Part shown: positions 1-8,084 of the stretch, piece after piece | Position numbering within the stretch: the first letter of the stretch is position 1 | How the letters are laid out: each line of letters opens with the position of its first letter | Source of the DNA: Novosphingobium chloroacetimidivorans | GTDB lineage: Bacteria > Pseudomonadota > Alphaproteobacteria > Sphingomonadales > Sphingomonadaceae | Direction of reading: 5' to 3' | DNA: 64,000 bases | Assembly: GCF_014204535.1 (NCBI RefSeq) | Contig: NZ_JACHLR010000005.1 | Location: forward strand, 1 to 64,000 | Notes under the pieces: generated by a model | Told to the model about the DNA's origin: nothing | The model's database searches: none | Seen by the model: the letters and a program-made list of their open reading frames with translations, nothing else | Program-made: the position numbers and the translations under genes

Positions 1-22
1 CCGTCAAATCAAACCGCGCCAT
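1..22 (-). CDS. Start of an IS5-family transposase (partial, runs off the left edge)
   Basis: On the minus strand an ATG at 22 opens the peptide MARFDLT, preceded by a purine-rich ribosome binding site (GAAGGGGAT). I recognise this as the usual N-terminus of IS5-group transposases of sphingomonads. Only seven codons are in the window, so identity rests on a short match. It fits the scrap-like nature of the next 2 kb. I could not delimit the terminal inverted repeat. Confidence 0.4.
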
Positions 23-435
23 ATCAATCCCCTTCTCGGAGAATGAATCAGATCGCCGCCCCTTTGGGAATCCTGTTTATGGGTATGTGACCTAGTGAGC
101 CGAAAACGGCTCGCTCAGATCAGCGGAAAGGCGGACGCCCGATTGAGAGTGATGAACTTCATGCGTGCAAATATAACGCAATGGGCAGTTGGCGCAATTG
201 TGGCCTGGCGGGTTGACGACATCCGCACGTCCGACTCCCGACATTCCGGACATTGGCGGCAATACCGATGAACGACCTAGTCCGGTCGGCTTCTGCCGCT
301 TCTCGCGTATGCCAGCGCTGCGGCAGAAGCCGCCGACTTTCCAGCTGTTCGCGTGCCGAATCCCGCTCCACGAAAGCTTCCGTCCATTCAGGTACAGTTT
401 GGCGGCCGGAACTGGGCCGTAGCGGAAGCGCGGCT
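23..435. other. Intergenic stretch with no supported gene; one hairpin
   Basis: No open frame here has a plausible start and protein-like composition. A tidy stem-loop lies at 97-112 (GAGCCG, loop AAAA, CGGCTC), extendable to nine pairs with one G-T. It could be a terminator-like or IS-end structure, but no T-tract follows it. Nothing else is seen. Confidence 0.4.
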
Positions 436-732
436 TTACGCTTGCGGCGCGGCGTCGGCAGACCTTCTCCGCATGCGTTCCAGAATGTCCTCCGCCACGT
501 ACAGAACCTCTTTCGCCACCACCGGCTTATCTCCCCTACCGATCTTGAGCGCGATCAAGAGTGGTTCGAGTGACCCTCCCCCCGGCCCGCCCAAAAGCTC
601 CTCGAGGAGTTCGGCCCGCCGATCATTGGCAATTTCGATTGCACTGTCGACGAACGCGGGGATCAACTCCATCCTGCTAGGTATCATTGGCAGCACCTCG
701 GTGAGCAGAAAGAATTTCCGCGTCATCGCCAT
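436..732 (-). CDS. Hypothetical protein, 98 residues
   Basis: The chosen start is the ATG at 732, giving MAMTRKFFLL. The protein is mixed in composition with an acidic, leucine-rich middle and a basic C-terminal tail. No signal peptide, membrane segment or known motif is seen. It lies head-to-head with the trbI remnant that begins at 759. I do not recognise the family. The composition looks like a real protein, but the neighbourhood is rearranged, so expression is uncertain. Confidence 0.4.
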   Translation of the reverse strand: MAMTRKFFLLTEVLPMIPSRMELIPAFVDSAIEIANDRRAELLEELLGGPGGGSLEPLLIALKIGRGDKPVVAKEVLYVAEDILERMRRRSADAAPQA

Positions 733-758
733 GCCGGGCACCCGAGGCTGCCGAGGAG

Positions 759-1172
759 ATGGACGTGGCGACCGACAGCAAGGCGAGCGATGCAAAGCAC
801 GCTGGCGAACCGATGCCGACCAAGCTCGATCCGAAAACCTACGCGCTCCGCTCGCGTCCGGCACGCGCGATCCGCTTTCGGCGTGACGTCATCGTCGGCG
901 TGGCCGCCGTGGCAAGCCTCGGCCTCGTTGCGGTGGGCTGGATGGCGCTGAAGCCACGTCTCTTCCAGCGGGCTGCGCAAGAAGCAGAGCTGTCGCAGCC
1001 GATGCCGGGCTGGCGGACAAGGTGGATTTCCACACCTGGTCGCTGCTGAAAGGTGTGGGTCTTGCCACCATGCTGAGTTTCGGCTCCGAGCTCTCGATCG
1101 GCGGCGATGGCGATTTTGTGGAGGCGCTCCGCAAGTCCGCGCAGACCAACGTCTCGCGCGCGGGCGACCAGA
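759..1172 (+). pseudogene. trbI: trbI remnant (conjugative transfer protein, internally deleted)
   Basis: TrbI/VirB10 is the envelope-spanning core protein of type IV mating channels. The N-terminal part (KLDPKTYALRSRP, then the single membrane segment VIVGVAAVASLGLVAVGWM) matches TrbI. At about 1003-1010 the frame shifts by one, and the C-terminal TrbI motif GLADKVDFHTW, followed by LLKGVGL and the RAGDQ region, resumes. The proline-rich linker and periplasmic domain expected between them (roughly 200 residues) are missing. The homology stops near 1172, where an integrase remnant on the other strand begins. It is non-functional and shows that a conjugative element once lay here. trbI normally follows trbG, which is absent. 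Confidence 0.7.
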
Positions 1173-2048
1173 TCAGGTCGATCACCGCCCGATCATCTTC
1201 CCTGCCGTGCGTGTTGACCCACTCGTTCATGATCGTCGAGAAGGCAGCGCGAAACCCAGGGGGCACATGCCTGCCGTGTTAGCCGGCGCGATTGAGCAGG
1301 TAGCGGAGCGCATCTTCGCTCATCGGGCGGTGCATGTGACGCGTGCTGGGGAAGACCAGCTTGCTGGCACCGGTCAGAGGAGCGATCGCCTGTAGGACTC
1401 CACCCTCGCTGGAGCGAGAGGAACGAGGTGATCGCCGCCAACGTCATCCTTCCGTTTGAGATTACCCTTCATGCGCACGTCCGGGATGCGCCAAAGCGGT
1501 GCATGCCCGTCAAGATTTTCAAACTCGGCCCACTCCGCTCCGCGCAGCTCACCGGGCCGCACAGCGGTGAGCGCGATCAGCCGCAAAGCGAGGCGCGTGA
1601 ACCTCCAGCAACTTGGGCGGCGCGAGCGTGGTGATCGGCAAGCCGCCGACGGCAGGGAAGACATCGCGTTCGAACGAGCGGAGAACGTCGGCGGCATGAC
1701 CTTGGCCCATTGCGGAGCGTAGACCTCGTGCCACTCACGCGCGACCTTCTCGAAGGTGTTGCGAGAAGCTTCGATAGTGGCCTTGAGCTTCAGCTTCTTC
1801 GCGACGCCGGGGTCGTGGCCCTCTCGCAGCTTTGCCAAAGCTTCGTCTCTCAGCCTGCGCGCTTCAGCCAAGCCCAGCGAGGAATAGCGGCCAAGCGCGA
1901 GGCTCTTCTGCTTACCGTCATATTTGTAGTTGAGGCGCCAAAGCTTCGAACCGCCCGTTGTCAACAGCAGGAACAGCTGGTGAGCATCGAAAAGCTTGTA
2001 GCTTCGATCTTTTGGTTTGGCGTCTCGTATCTGCGCATCGCTGAGCAT
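1173..2048 (-). pseudogene. Decayed P4-type tyrosine integrase
   Basis: The N-terminus (LSDAQIRDAKPKDRSYKLFD) is the typical DUF4102 arm-binding domain of P4-like integrases. The core-binding segment and the catalytic box (LIALTAVRPGELRGAEW) follow, but in different frames: a frameshift lies near 1720, and about 80 residues are missing between the core-binding and catalytic parts near 1600. Further shifts near 1375 and a stop near 1280 break the C-terminal part, whose FSTIMNEW segment and DRAVIDL can still be read down to about 1173. It therefore cannot be active. The ends touching the trbI remnant mark a deletion or recombination junction. Confidence 0.75.
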
Positions 2049-2388
2049 GAGATCGATACCCTATATTCAAGGTTCGATACCCGATCGCGCGTGGATGGGC
2101 ATGAAGGGAAAGGAACCAGCCTGCCCCGAAAACACAAGCAATTCTGCCGATCTTGTCAATCCCGGTGGACTGCTGGGTACCCCTGCGGAGGGGCCTCTGG
2201 CGGACCTGCTGGGAGCAAGTTCGAACCATCTTACCGAAATCTTGAAGGAATGGAATGACGTCCTTCGTCATTCCAGCCTTGGTCGCGGACAGGCCCAAAA
2301 TGCCAATGAACGGGAGGATGGAAGCGCCCCGCGCGTCAGCCATCCGGCTGTCGGGCGGAGGCGCAAGATTGCATAATCGGGGGGCGGG
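2049..2388. other. Intergenic region before the mobilization genes; candidate oriT
   Basis: No convincing gene. The region holds a perfect 10-bp stem-loop at 2251-2275 (TGGAATGACG, loop TCCTT, CGTCATTCCA) and a smaller GC-rich one near 2180 (CCCCT, loop GCGG, AGGGG). It lies directly upstream of the mobC/relaxase pair, the usual place for an origin of transfer. I could not identify a nic consensus, so the oriT call is inference from position and inverted repeat only. Confidence 0.35.
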
Positions 2389-2754
2389 ATGGCAATTCGT
2401 CCGCCTCCGTTCTCGCTCAGGCTCACTTTCGAGCAACGCGCCCGCTTGGAGGCGGAAGCGGGGGATATGTCGCTGGGCGGCTATATCCATTCCCGCCTGT
2501 TTGATTCCGAAAATCCGCCACCACGTCGTCGGAGCAAAAATCCGGTCAAAGATCACAAAGCTCTGGCCCAAGCCCTCGGGCTGCTGGGCCAATCGCGCTT
2601 GTCCTCGAACCTGAACCAGCTCGCGCGTTCGGCGAACACGGGGAGCTTGCCCGTGACGCCCGATACCGAAGCGGCGCTATTGGAAGCCGTCGCCGAAATT
2701 CGTGAAATCCGCCGCCTGCTGATCGAAGCTCTAAACCTTGAGGTCGAGCCATGA
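2389..2754 (+). CDS. MobC-like plasmid mobilization (relaxosome) protein
   Basis: 121 residues. The N-terminal segment FSLRLTFEQRARLEAEAG resembles the ribbon-helix-helix type N-terminus of MobC-type accessory proteins, which bind oriT and help the relaxase open the strands. The middle has the ALGLLGQSRLSSNLNQLARSA pattern of this family, and the C-terminus is helical (EIREIRRLLIEAL). Its stop overlaps the relaxase start in an ATGA, so the two are translationally coupled. No long unstructured tail is seen. The role is inferred from family resemblance and position. Confidence 0.75.
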   Translation: MAIRPPPFSLRLTFEQRARLEAEAGDMSLGGYIHSRLFDSENPPPRRRSKNPVKDHKALAQALGLLGQSRLSSNLNQLARSANTGSLPVTPDTEAALLEAVAEIREIRRLLIEALNLEVEP

Positions 2755-4037
2755 TCCTAAAGGCGTCTCAGCGCAGCGGCGCGAAGCAGCTCGGTCTGCA
2801 CCTCCTCAAGACAGAAGAGAACGAACACGTCGAAATTCACGAGGTCAGCGGCTTTGTGTCCGACGATCTCATGGGGGCGATGAAGGAAGCGCACGCGCTG
2901 TCGCTTGGGACCAAGTGCAAGCAATTCCTGTTTTCCGTGTCGCTCAATCCGCCGTCCACCGAGTCCGTTCGTTCGGAGGTTTTCGAGAGGGCGTGCGACG
3001 TGATCGAAGAAAGGCTCGGTCTCAAAGGCCAGCCGCGCATGATCGTGTTTCACGAGAAGGAAGGGCGTCGCCATGCCCATGCCGTCTGGTCGCGTATCGA
3101 CGCGGAAACCATGACTGCCAAACCGCTGCCCTTCTTCAAGCGGACGCTCAACGCCATCGCCAAGGAACTGTATCTCGAAAACGGCTGGAAAATGCCGGAA
3201 GGGTTCCGTGATTCCAAACTCCGCGATCCGCGCAACTTCACGCTCGACGAATGGCAACAGGCCAAGCGGGCGGACCTCGATGCGCGGGAGGTGAAGGCGA
3301 CTATTCAGGAATGCTGGGCGGTGTCGGACAACGGCCCCGCATTCGCCAAGGCGCTCGAAGAGCGCGGGCTGTTTCTGGCCCAAGGTGATCGGCGCGGTCA
3401 TGTCGCCGTGTCGATTGAGGGCGAAGTCTTCGCCATCGCCCGTATGGTCGGGCAGAAATCCAAGGAGGTCGCAGCTCGCCTTGGCGATCCGAAGTCATTG
3501 CGGTCGGTTTCAGACACGGTGCGCTTCATCGGCGAAGCGGTAGCGCCGCGCCTGTCGCGCTATATCTCCGAAGCCAAGCGCATCGCCCACAATGCGATGA
3601 AGCCGCTCAACGAGCGGAAGCAGGCAATGAAAGACGCCCACGCGCAAGAGCGGAAGCTGCTCGCCGAAAAGCAGCGTGAGCGGCACTTGTCGGAACAGCA
3701 AGCGCGTTCCGCGCGGGTCCGCACGGGAGCGAAAGGCGTCTGGGACATCATGACCGGACGGTATTTCAAGGTCCGAAAGCAGAACGAGGTGGAGGCGTTT
3801 TTCGGCCTCCAACGTGATCGGGCGCAGCGGCACGATCTAGTTTCAGCTCAGCTCAAGGAACGGCAAGCTCTGCAACAGGAGATTGTTCGTTTGCGCGAAC
3901 GAAGTGCGCGGCAGGTTCTTGGGCTGTATCGCGATGCAGCCCAATATCGTCGCATGGTTCGGGACGGACAATTCGAGCGTGACGGCGCGGAACGGGTGCG
4001 TCCCTTGGCCCCGCGCGGCCCTGAACTCGGGCGGTAA
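2751..4037 (+). CDS. HUH relaxase / mobilization nuclease
   Basis: 428 residues, Relaxase/Mobilization nuclease (PF03432-like) domain in the first 200. The metal-binding motif is clear: H101 followed by H108 and H110 in VFHEKEGRRHAHAVW. The enzyme would nick one strand at oriT and pilot it to the recipient. The second half (from about residue 290) is rich in Gln, Arg, Glu and Lys and likely forms coiled coil. The first 25 residues contain no tyrosine; His17 (QLGLHLL) sits about where the nucleophile Tyr is expected. It is coupled to the MobC-like gene and part of the same transfer module as the coupling protein at 20,626. Confidence 0.85.
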   Translation: MILKASQRSGAKQLGLHLLKTEENEHVEIHEVSGFVSDDLMGAMKEAHALSLGTKCKQFLFSVSLNPPSTESVRSEVFERACDVIEERLGLKGQPRMIVFHEKEGRRHAHAVWSRIDAETMTAKPLPFFKRTLNAIAKELYLENGWKMPEGFRDSKLRDPRNFTLDEWQQAKRADLDAREVKATIQECWAVSDNGPAFAKALEERGLFLAQGDRRGHVAVSIEGEVFAIARMVGQKSKEVAARLGDPKSLRSVSDTVRFIGEAVAPRLSRYISEAKRIAHNAMKPLNERKQAMKDAHAQERKLLAEKQRERHLSEQQARSARVRTGAKGVWDIMTGRYFKVRKQNEVEAFFGLQRDRAQRHDLVSAQLKERQALQQEIVRLRERSARQVLGLYRDAAQYRRMVRDGQFERDGAERVRPLAPRGPELGR

Positions 4038-4297
4038 AGTTCGCAGCCTGAGGCGCGGCAATAAGCATCGGGATTCGCCATCGCCTCGATCATTTTCAGT
4101 TTTCTCATGCTGATTTCCGCCGCCCGCTGGGCGCGGTTGTGATCGGTGTATCTGTCCGATGACTGCGATCCGGTGCAAGGCGTTGTCAGCCTTCTCCATT
4201 CCATTGCGATTGGGGCAATGCACCTCATTCATGCGGGACTGATTCCTCGTCCTCAACGCGGCCCAGCGGGGGCGGCGCAAAACAACAGGAGGAATCC

Positions 4298-4468
4298 ATG
4301 TTCAAAATGACCAAAGGCGATCTGGCCAAGAAATCCGACGCGCAGCTTGCCGCACTGTTCCAGCAGGCAACGCTCGGCCTTTCCGCCGCAAAGTCGGACC
4401 TCGCCTCGGCGCAATCGCTGCTCGCGATGATCCACGTCGAACGCGCGAACCGTCGTCCGTCTCCCTAG
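4298..4468 (+). CDS. Small hypothetical protein, 56 residues
   Basis: A strong AGGAGG ribosome binding site lies 6 bases before ATG 4298. The predicted product is helical and alanine-rich (MFKMTKGDLAKKSDAQL) with a basic C-terminus ending in RRPSP. It is too short for routine ORF calling but has good initiation signals, and a hairpin follows its stop. It is typical of the small unknown genes in the leading region of mobile elements. Function unknown. Confidence 0.6.
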   Translation: MFKMTKGDLAKKSDAQLAALFQQATLGLSAAKSDLASAQSLLAMIHVERANRRPSP

Positions 4469-4477
4469 CGACGATAA

Positions 4478-4507
4478 AGGGGCGCTATCCGCGCCTCTTC
4501 TTTTCTT
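4478..4507. terminator. Likely bidirectional terminator
   Basis: Inverted repeat AGGGGCGC (4478-4485), loop TATCC, GCGCCTCT (4491-4498), followed by a pyrimidine/T-rich run on the plus strand. It lies between two convergent small genes, overlapping the end of the minus-strand one. Confidence 0.5.
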
Positions 4508-4691
4508 CCTTGCTGTCGTTGACGCGCATTACAACGCGACCGTTGAGCGGAAGGGCATTGAGGCTCAGCGTGAAGCCTTTCCCGTCGCGGGTGGCCCATG
4601 CAACGCCGATGTCGGTCCAGCGGGCTTGCTCGCCGTCGCCGTTGACAGTGAATAGGCGGTGGCTCGGGCGGTTCTGATTAGTGTCGGTCAT
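4485..4691 (-). CDS. Small hypothetical protein, 68 residues
   Basis: It begins MTDTNQNRPSHRLFTVNGDG and ends in a charged tail (SKEEKKRRG). The segment ARWTDIGVAWATRDGKGF is reminiscent of a small family common on sphingomonad plasmids and islands, but no function is known to me. A good ribosome binding site (CAGGAG) precedes the start. Its promoter region holds the large inverted repeat at 4747-4856. It is convergent with the 56-residue gene on its left. Confidence 0.65.
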   Translation of the reverse strand: MTDTNQNRPSHRLFTVNGDGEQARWTDIGVAWATRDGKGFTLSLNALPLNGRVVMRVNDSKEEKKRRG

Positions 4692-4746
4692 GATGTTCTC
4701 CTGTCTGTTGCCGAAGGACCATTCCCTCGGTTCATGGGGAGTGTGC

Positions 4747-4856
4747 GGACCGGACGGAGAAGACGGGGATCAAAGGATGGTGAAGCCACCTGCGGGCCGG
4801 ACCTGCACAAGCGAAGCGCGGAAGGGAGGCTCCTTGATCCCCGTCGCGTCCGGTCC
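4747..4856. repeat. Large imperfect inverted repeat (about 24 paired bases per arm)
   Basis: The left arm at 4747-4776 starts GGACCGGACG and continues, after a 5-base insertion, with GACGGGGATCAA. The right arm at 4832-4856 is its reverse complement (TTGATCCCCGTC, then CGTCCGGTCC). The arms are separated by 55 bases. It lies in the non-coding gap (4692-5019) between the divergent small genes. Possible roles are an operator, an oriT-related or conversion structure, or a single-strand promoter used on DNA entry; none is proven. Nothing else is seen in the gap. Confidence 0.8.
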
Positions 4857-5019
4857 AAAACCCATGAAGAAAACCGATGGAATAGTCATGTGGCTGACGG
4901 CGCGAACGCTGGCATCGATACTGAATGCGCCTGCTTATCCCCCCGACCGTGCACGGCGATATTGCCAATGAGGGGTCGTCGGCTGGATGGTCCGGTCGTG
5001 TTGCAGGAAGGGAATTACA

Positions 5020-5151
5020 ATGAGCGATTACGCAGCCGAAGCCGCCCGCCGTGACGCCGAACAGCGGAAGGCCGCTCGCGATATGCAGAACGCGACGTGG
5101 CAGGAGCGCGAAAAGTACAATGCGGCCTATGCCGCCGCGCAAAAGAAATAA
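5020..5151 (+). CDS. Small charged protein, 43 residues
   Basis: ATG 5020 is preceded by AGGAAGGGA. The product (starting MSDYAAEAARRDAEQRKAAR) is almost entirely Ala, Arg, Lys, Glu and Gln and would form one long amphipathic helix. A strong intrinsic terminator follows at 5173-5203, which supports a real transcript. Function unknown. It lies between the mobilization genes and ardC. Confidence 0.6.
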   Translation: MSDYAAEAARRDAEQRKAARDMQNATWQEREKYNAAYAAAQKK

Positions 5152-5172
5152 GTCCGCAAGACGGACAGCGAA

Positions 5173-5203
5173 GGCGTCGCCGGAATCCGGCGACGCCCTT
5201 TTT
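5173..5203 (+). terminator. Intrinsic terminator
   Basis: Perfect 11-bp stem GGCGTCGCCGG / CCGGCGACGCC with loop AAT, followed by CTTTTT. It closes the 43-residue gene and lies convergent to ardC, 32 bases from the ardC stop. Confidence 0.85.
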
Positions 5204-5234
5204 GTGTCTATTGCGATAGCAATGAAGGCGGCCC

Positions 5235-6155
5235 TCAGGCCGCCTCCTTGCGTTCGATATTGGAGAGATTAGCAAGATATTCGGCGGCCTTGTTCGCAGC
5301 ACTCGCGGCGGTGAAAATCGCCTTGCGGTCGGATTTCAGGATGCGGAGCCAGTTGTCGATATAGGCCGCATGGTCGGGACGCGGCTCGGCAGAAATCCCA
5401 AGATCGCCACACAGGAAGGCTGCGCCAAGCTCGGCAATCATTTCTTCCATAGCATATGCGTCACTGCCGAAGCGTTCGTTCAACTCGCGATTGAGGCGGG
5501 TCTTGTGGCCGCTCCAATGGGTGAGTTCATGCAGGAGGGTGGAATACCATCCTTGGGTCGCGGTGCTGGTGTCAGTGCCGATGAAGCGGTGCTTGTCGGG
5601 CATGACGATGTAATCGCTCGCGGGGGCGAAATAGGCCGAGTCACCACCGATGCGAATGTCTGCACCTGTGGCGGCAATCAGCCGTTCGGCGGCGTCGATT
5701 GGATCGATCTGCGCGACGGGTTGCGAAACCTCGGGAGTCGCATATTCGTCCACTTGGGCGATGTTGAAAACGTAGGACGCCTTGGCCACGAAGCGGCGCG
5801 GATTCTCGTCGGTAGAATTGCCTTCGCCTGCGGACTCGTCATTCTCGAATTCCTTGTAAAAGATGATGAGCGATGATTTCTCGCCTTTGCGAACCTGAGC
5901 GTCGCGCTCCTGCCACTGGCGGTAAGTTCCCCAGATGCCCTGTTCGTAACCCCGCGCGTCGGCTGCGGCCCAGAGGGCGACGGTGTTGACGCCGCGATAC
6001 GCATTCTTGGATGCAACATTGACGGGGCGGCAGATTGCAGAACCCTTGCGGTGCCAAGGTAATTGAACCTGCCCTGCGCCTGCTTCGATAGCAGATACGA
6101 TCTGGTTGGTGATGGCTTCATACACGTCGAAGCGTGTGGTGGATTTGGTAGTCAT
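5235..6155 (-). CDS. ardC: ArdC-family antirestriction protein (ssDNA-binding, zincin-like)
   Basis: 306 residues. The N-terminal half carries the ArdC ssDNA-binding domain (segments LPWHRKGSA and NAYRGVNTVALW). The C-terminal half is a zinc-metallopeptidase-like domain with the HELTH motif at residues 209-213 (LLHELTHWSGH) and a downstream MEEMIAELGAAF glutamate helix. ArdC proteins protect incoming single-stranded conjugative DNA against host restriction, which fits its place beside the relaxase genes. The start ATG at 6155 has GAAAGGAG upstream. The leader to the right (6156-6420) contains short inverted repeats (AACGGG about 6236 with CCCGTT about 6288) that may be regulatory. Confidence 0.9.
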   Translation of the reverse strand: MTTKSTTRFDVYEAITNQIVSAIEAGAGQVQLPWHRKGSAICRPVNVASKNAYRGVNTVALWAAADARGYEQGIWGTYRQWQERDAQVRKGEKSSLIIFYKEFENDESAGEGNSTDENPRRFVAKASYVFNIAQVDEYATPEVSQPVAQIDPIDAAERLIAATGADIRIGGDSAYFAPASDYIVMPDKHRFIGTDTSTATQGWYSTLLHELTHWSGHKTRLNRELNERFGSDAYAMEEMIAELGAAFLCGDLGISAEPRPDHAAYIDNWLRILKSDRKAIFTAASAANKAAEYLANLSNIERKEAA

Positions 6156-6411
6156 GTCCGGTCTCCTTTCGCTGTTTCCTGAGGACGCGAAGGGAAAGGC
6201 TCGGGGTATTAAGCCGGACGGTCAGCCGTAGGCGGAACGGGCAACACGGGAGGACCAAGGCACTTGGGACGAATGGAGCGGGCCACCCGTTGACCGGGCG
6301 GCGCACCGAGCCAACTTAGCGGCATTATCTCAGGGACGGCGGAAGAGCTGGCACAAAGGCCCAATCATCCACCTGAGGACAGGAATTGAATCCTATTCCC
6401 AAACGAATAAT

Positions 6412-6426
6412 GTTCCTGCTATGTTC
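6412..6426 (+). promoter_or_regulatory. SOS box (LexA operator), GTTC-N7-GTTC
   Basis: GTTC at 6412-6415, seven bases, GTTC at 6423-6426: the exact alphaproteobacterial LexA box. It overlaps the first in-frame ATG (6421) of the umuD-like gene. A possible -35 (TTGAAT, 6386-6391) lies 17 bases before a weak -10 (AATGTT, 6409-6414), which would put the transcript start at about 6421. This suggests damage-inducible control and possibly a leaderless message. Confidence 0.75.
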
Positions 6427-6801
6427 TCGTGCATGGGCAGTTATCAGGGCGACGACACAACGGGCTTCCAAAGTCCGGCACAGGACTATGTTGAACCAGT
6501 CATCGATCTGGCTCAGCTCCTCGATCTGCGCCGTCCGGGCCTGTATCCCGTGCGGGTTGTGGGGCATGAACTCCGCGCCCGTGGCATTCATGCGGGCGAC
6601 ATTCTGATCGCAAATGCGGCGGCGGAGCCGACATCGGGCAAGGTATGCGTCGCGTTCCTGCATGGCGAAGTGATACTCGCGACACTGAATCTGAAAGACG
6701 ATGCTTGGTGGCTTACGCCGTCAAAAGGGTCGCCGCTTCCGGTATGCGACGATGTTGAAATCTGGGCGATCATCAGCGCTCTCGTGCGGATGCGGGTGTG
6801 A
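6421..6801 (+). CDS. UmuD-like protein lacking the self-cleavage dyad
   Basis: 126 residues; it resembles UmuD, the partner of translesion polymerase UmuC, over the S24 fold ([11 protein letters not shown] near the N-terminus, then [13 protein letters not shown] and [10 protein letters not shown]). In functional UmuD the catalytic serine lies in the G-D-S-M segment and the lysine in V-K-K-L; here these are G-H-E-L and L-A-T-L, so both are absent. Only 10-14 residues precede the cleavage-site equivalent, so the product starts almost where processed UmuD' would. The start is uncertain: ATG 6421 lies inside the SOS box, and ATG 6433 is the alternative. It is coupled to umuC. Confidence 0.8.
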   Translation: MFSCMGSYQGDDTTGFQSPAQDYVEPVIDLAQLLDLRRPGLYPVRVVGHELRARGIHAGDILIANAAAEPTSGKVCVAFLHGEVILATLNLKDDAWWLTPSKGSPLPVCDDVEIWAIISALVRMRV

Positions 6802-6803
6802 CC

Positions 6804-8060
6804 ATGTTCGCGCTTATCGATGGGAACAGCTTCTATTGCTCCTGCGAGCGGGCATTCGATCCGACATTGCGCGACAAGCCGCTCGTTGTTCTGTCCAACA
6901 ACGACGGCTGTGTGATTGCCCGAACTCAGGAAGCCAAGGAACTTGGCCTCAAGATGGGCGATCCGTGGCATATCGCGAGCAAGAAGCCTGAACTGAAAAG
7001 CGTGCTCTGGAAAAGCTCGAACTATGTCCTCTATGGCGACATGAGTCGCCGCGTGTTCGATGTGCTGTCCAGCATGGTTCCGCGTGTCGAGCCTTATTCC
7101 ATCGACGAAATGTTCATGGACTACACAGGCCTCGAAGGCGACATGACGGAGAGAAGCGTCGCCATACGCGCCGCCGTCCGCCAGATTGCCAAGATTCCAA
7201 CGTGCGTCGGAATTGGGCCGACGAAGACGATTGCCAAACTGGCGAACAAGCTCGCCAAGGCCGACCGTAGCGGCGTTGGCGTCCTTGATCTTTCGACGGC
7301 GGAAGCCCGCCGCGAATTTTATCCGTGCGTCGAACTCGGTGACGTGTGGGGTCTGGGCCGTGCATCGGTCGCCAAGCTGGCAAAGCTCGGGATCGATAAC
7401 GTCGCATCTTTCGTGAGCATGGAACCGGACCTCGTGCGGGAGACGCTGACCGTCACGGGCCAGAGAACCCATGCTGAGCTGCGCGGCGTGCAATGCTTCA
7501 CCTTCACCGACGCGCCGTCGTCGCGGAAAAGCATTGCCTGCACGCGGAGCTTCGGACGGGCCATCACATCGTTCGACGATATGCGGGAAGCGGTCGCGAC
7601 ATACGCGGCGCGGGCGGCTGAAAAGCTGCGCCGCTTCGGCATGAAGGCCGGAGCGATGCAGGTTTTCATGCGGACGAACGAATTCAACGACGATCCAAAA
7701 TACTCGAACTCTGTGACGTTCGAGATTGAACCGTCGGCGGACTCGTTCGCCTTGATCGGCGCGGCGACACGGGCGGCGCGGTCGATGTGGCGAGAAGGCT
7801 TCCGCTATTTCAAAGCAGGGGTCATTCTGATCGATTTATATCAAGCGGCGGAATTGCCCGTGGGCGACCTGTTCGCATCTCGTGATCCCGAGAAGTCCAA
7901 AGCCCTCATGACGGCGCTCGATGCCATTAACGGACGGTTCGGAAGGGGAGCCGCACGGCCCTCCATATTGGCAGGTCGTGCAGATTGGTCGATGCGGCGT
8001 GGAAACCTGTCCCCGTGCTATACGACAAGGATAGATGACCTTTTAACGGTTCGAAGCTGA
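6804..8060 (+). CDS. umuC: Y-family DNA polymerase UmuC (Pol V subunit)
   Basis: 418 residues. The catalytic palm begins [15 protein letters not shown], with the steric-gate region at its aromatic residues, and carries the second acidic motif [13 protein letters not shown] helix-hairpin-helix-like segment ([17 protein letters not shown]) follows, then the little-finger and C-terminal DUF4113-like part. It performs error-prone bypass of DNA lesions. I start it at ATG 6804, which matches family N-termini; a GTG at 6798 overlaps the umuD-like stop. It shares the SOS box with the umuD-like gene. Pol V pairs are common on conjugative elements. Confidence 0.92.
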   Translation: MFALIDGNSFYCSCERAFDPTLRDKPLVVLSNNDGCVIARTQEAKELGLKMGDPWHIASKKPELKSVLWKSSNYVLYGDMSRRVFDVLSSMVPRVEPYSIDEMFMDYTGLEGDMTERSVAIRAAVRQIAKIPTCVGIGPTKTIAKLANKLAKADRSGVGVLDLSTAEARREFYPCVELGDVWGLGRASVAKLAKLGIDNVASFVSMEPDLVRETLTVTGQRTHAELRGVQCFTFTDAPSSRKSIACTRSFGRAITSFDDMREAVATYAARAAEKLRRFGMKAGAMQVFMRTNEFNDDPKYSNSVTFEIEPSADSFALIGAATRAARSMWREGFRYFKAGVILIDLYQAAELPVGDLFASRDPEKSKALMTALDAINGRFGRGAARPSILAGRADWSMRRGNLSPCYTTRIDDLLTVRS

Positions 8061-8084
8061 GGATTAATCGTCTGTTATCGGTGG

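Noticed and set aside
2017..2376. Plus-strand frame before mobC
   Set aside because: No ribosome binding site and no protein-like pattern; it crosses the decayed integrase start and the hairpin at 2,251.
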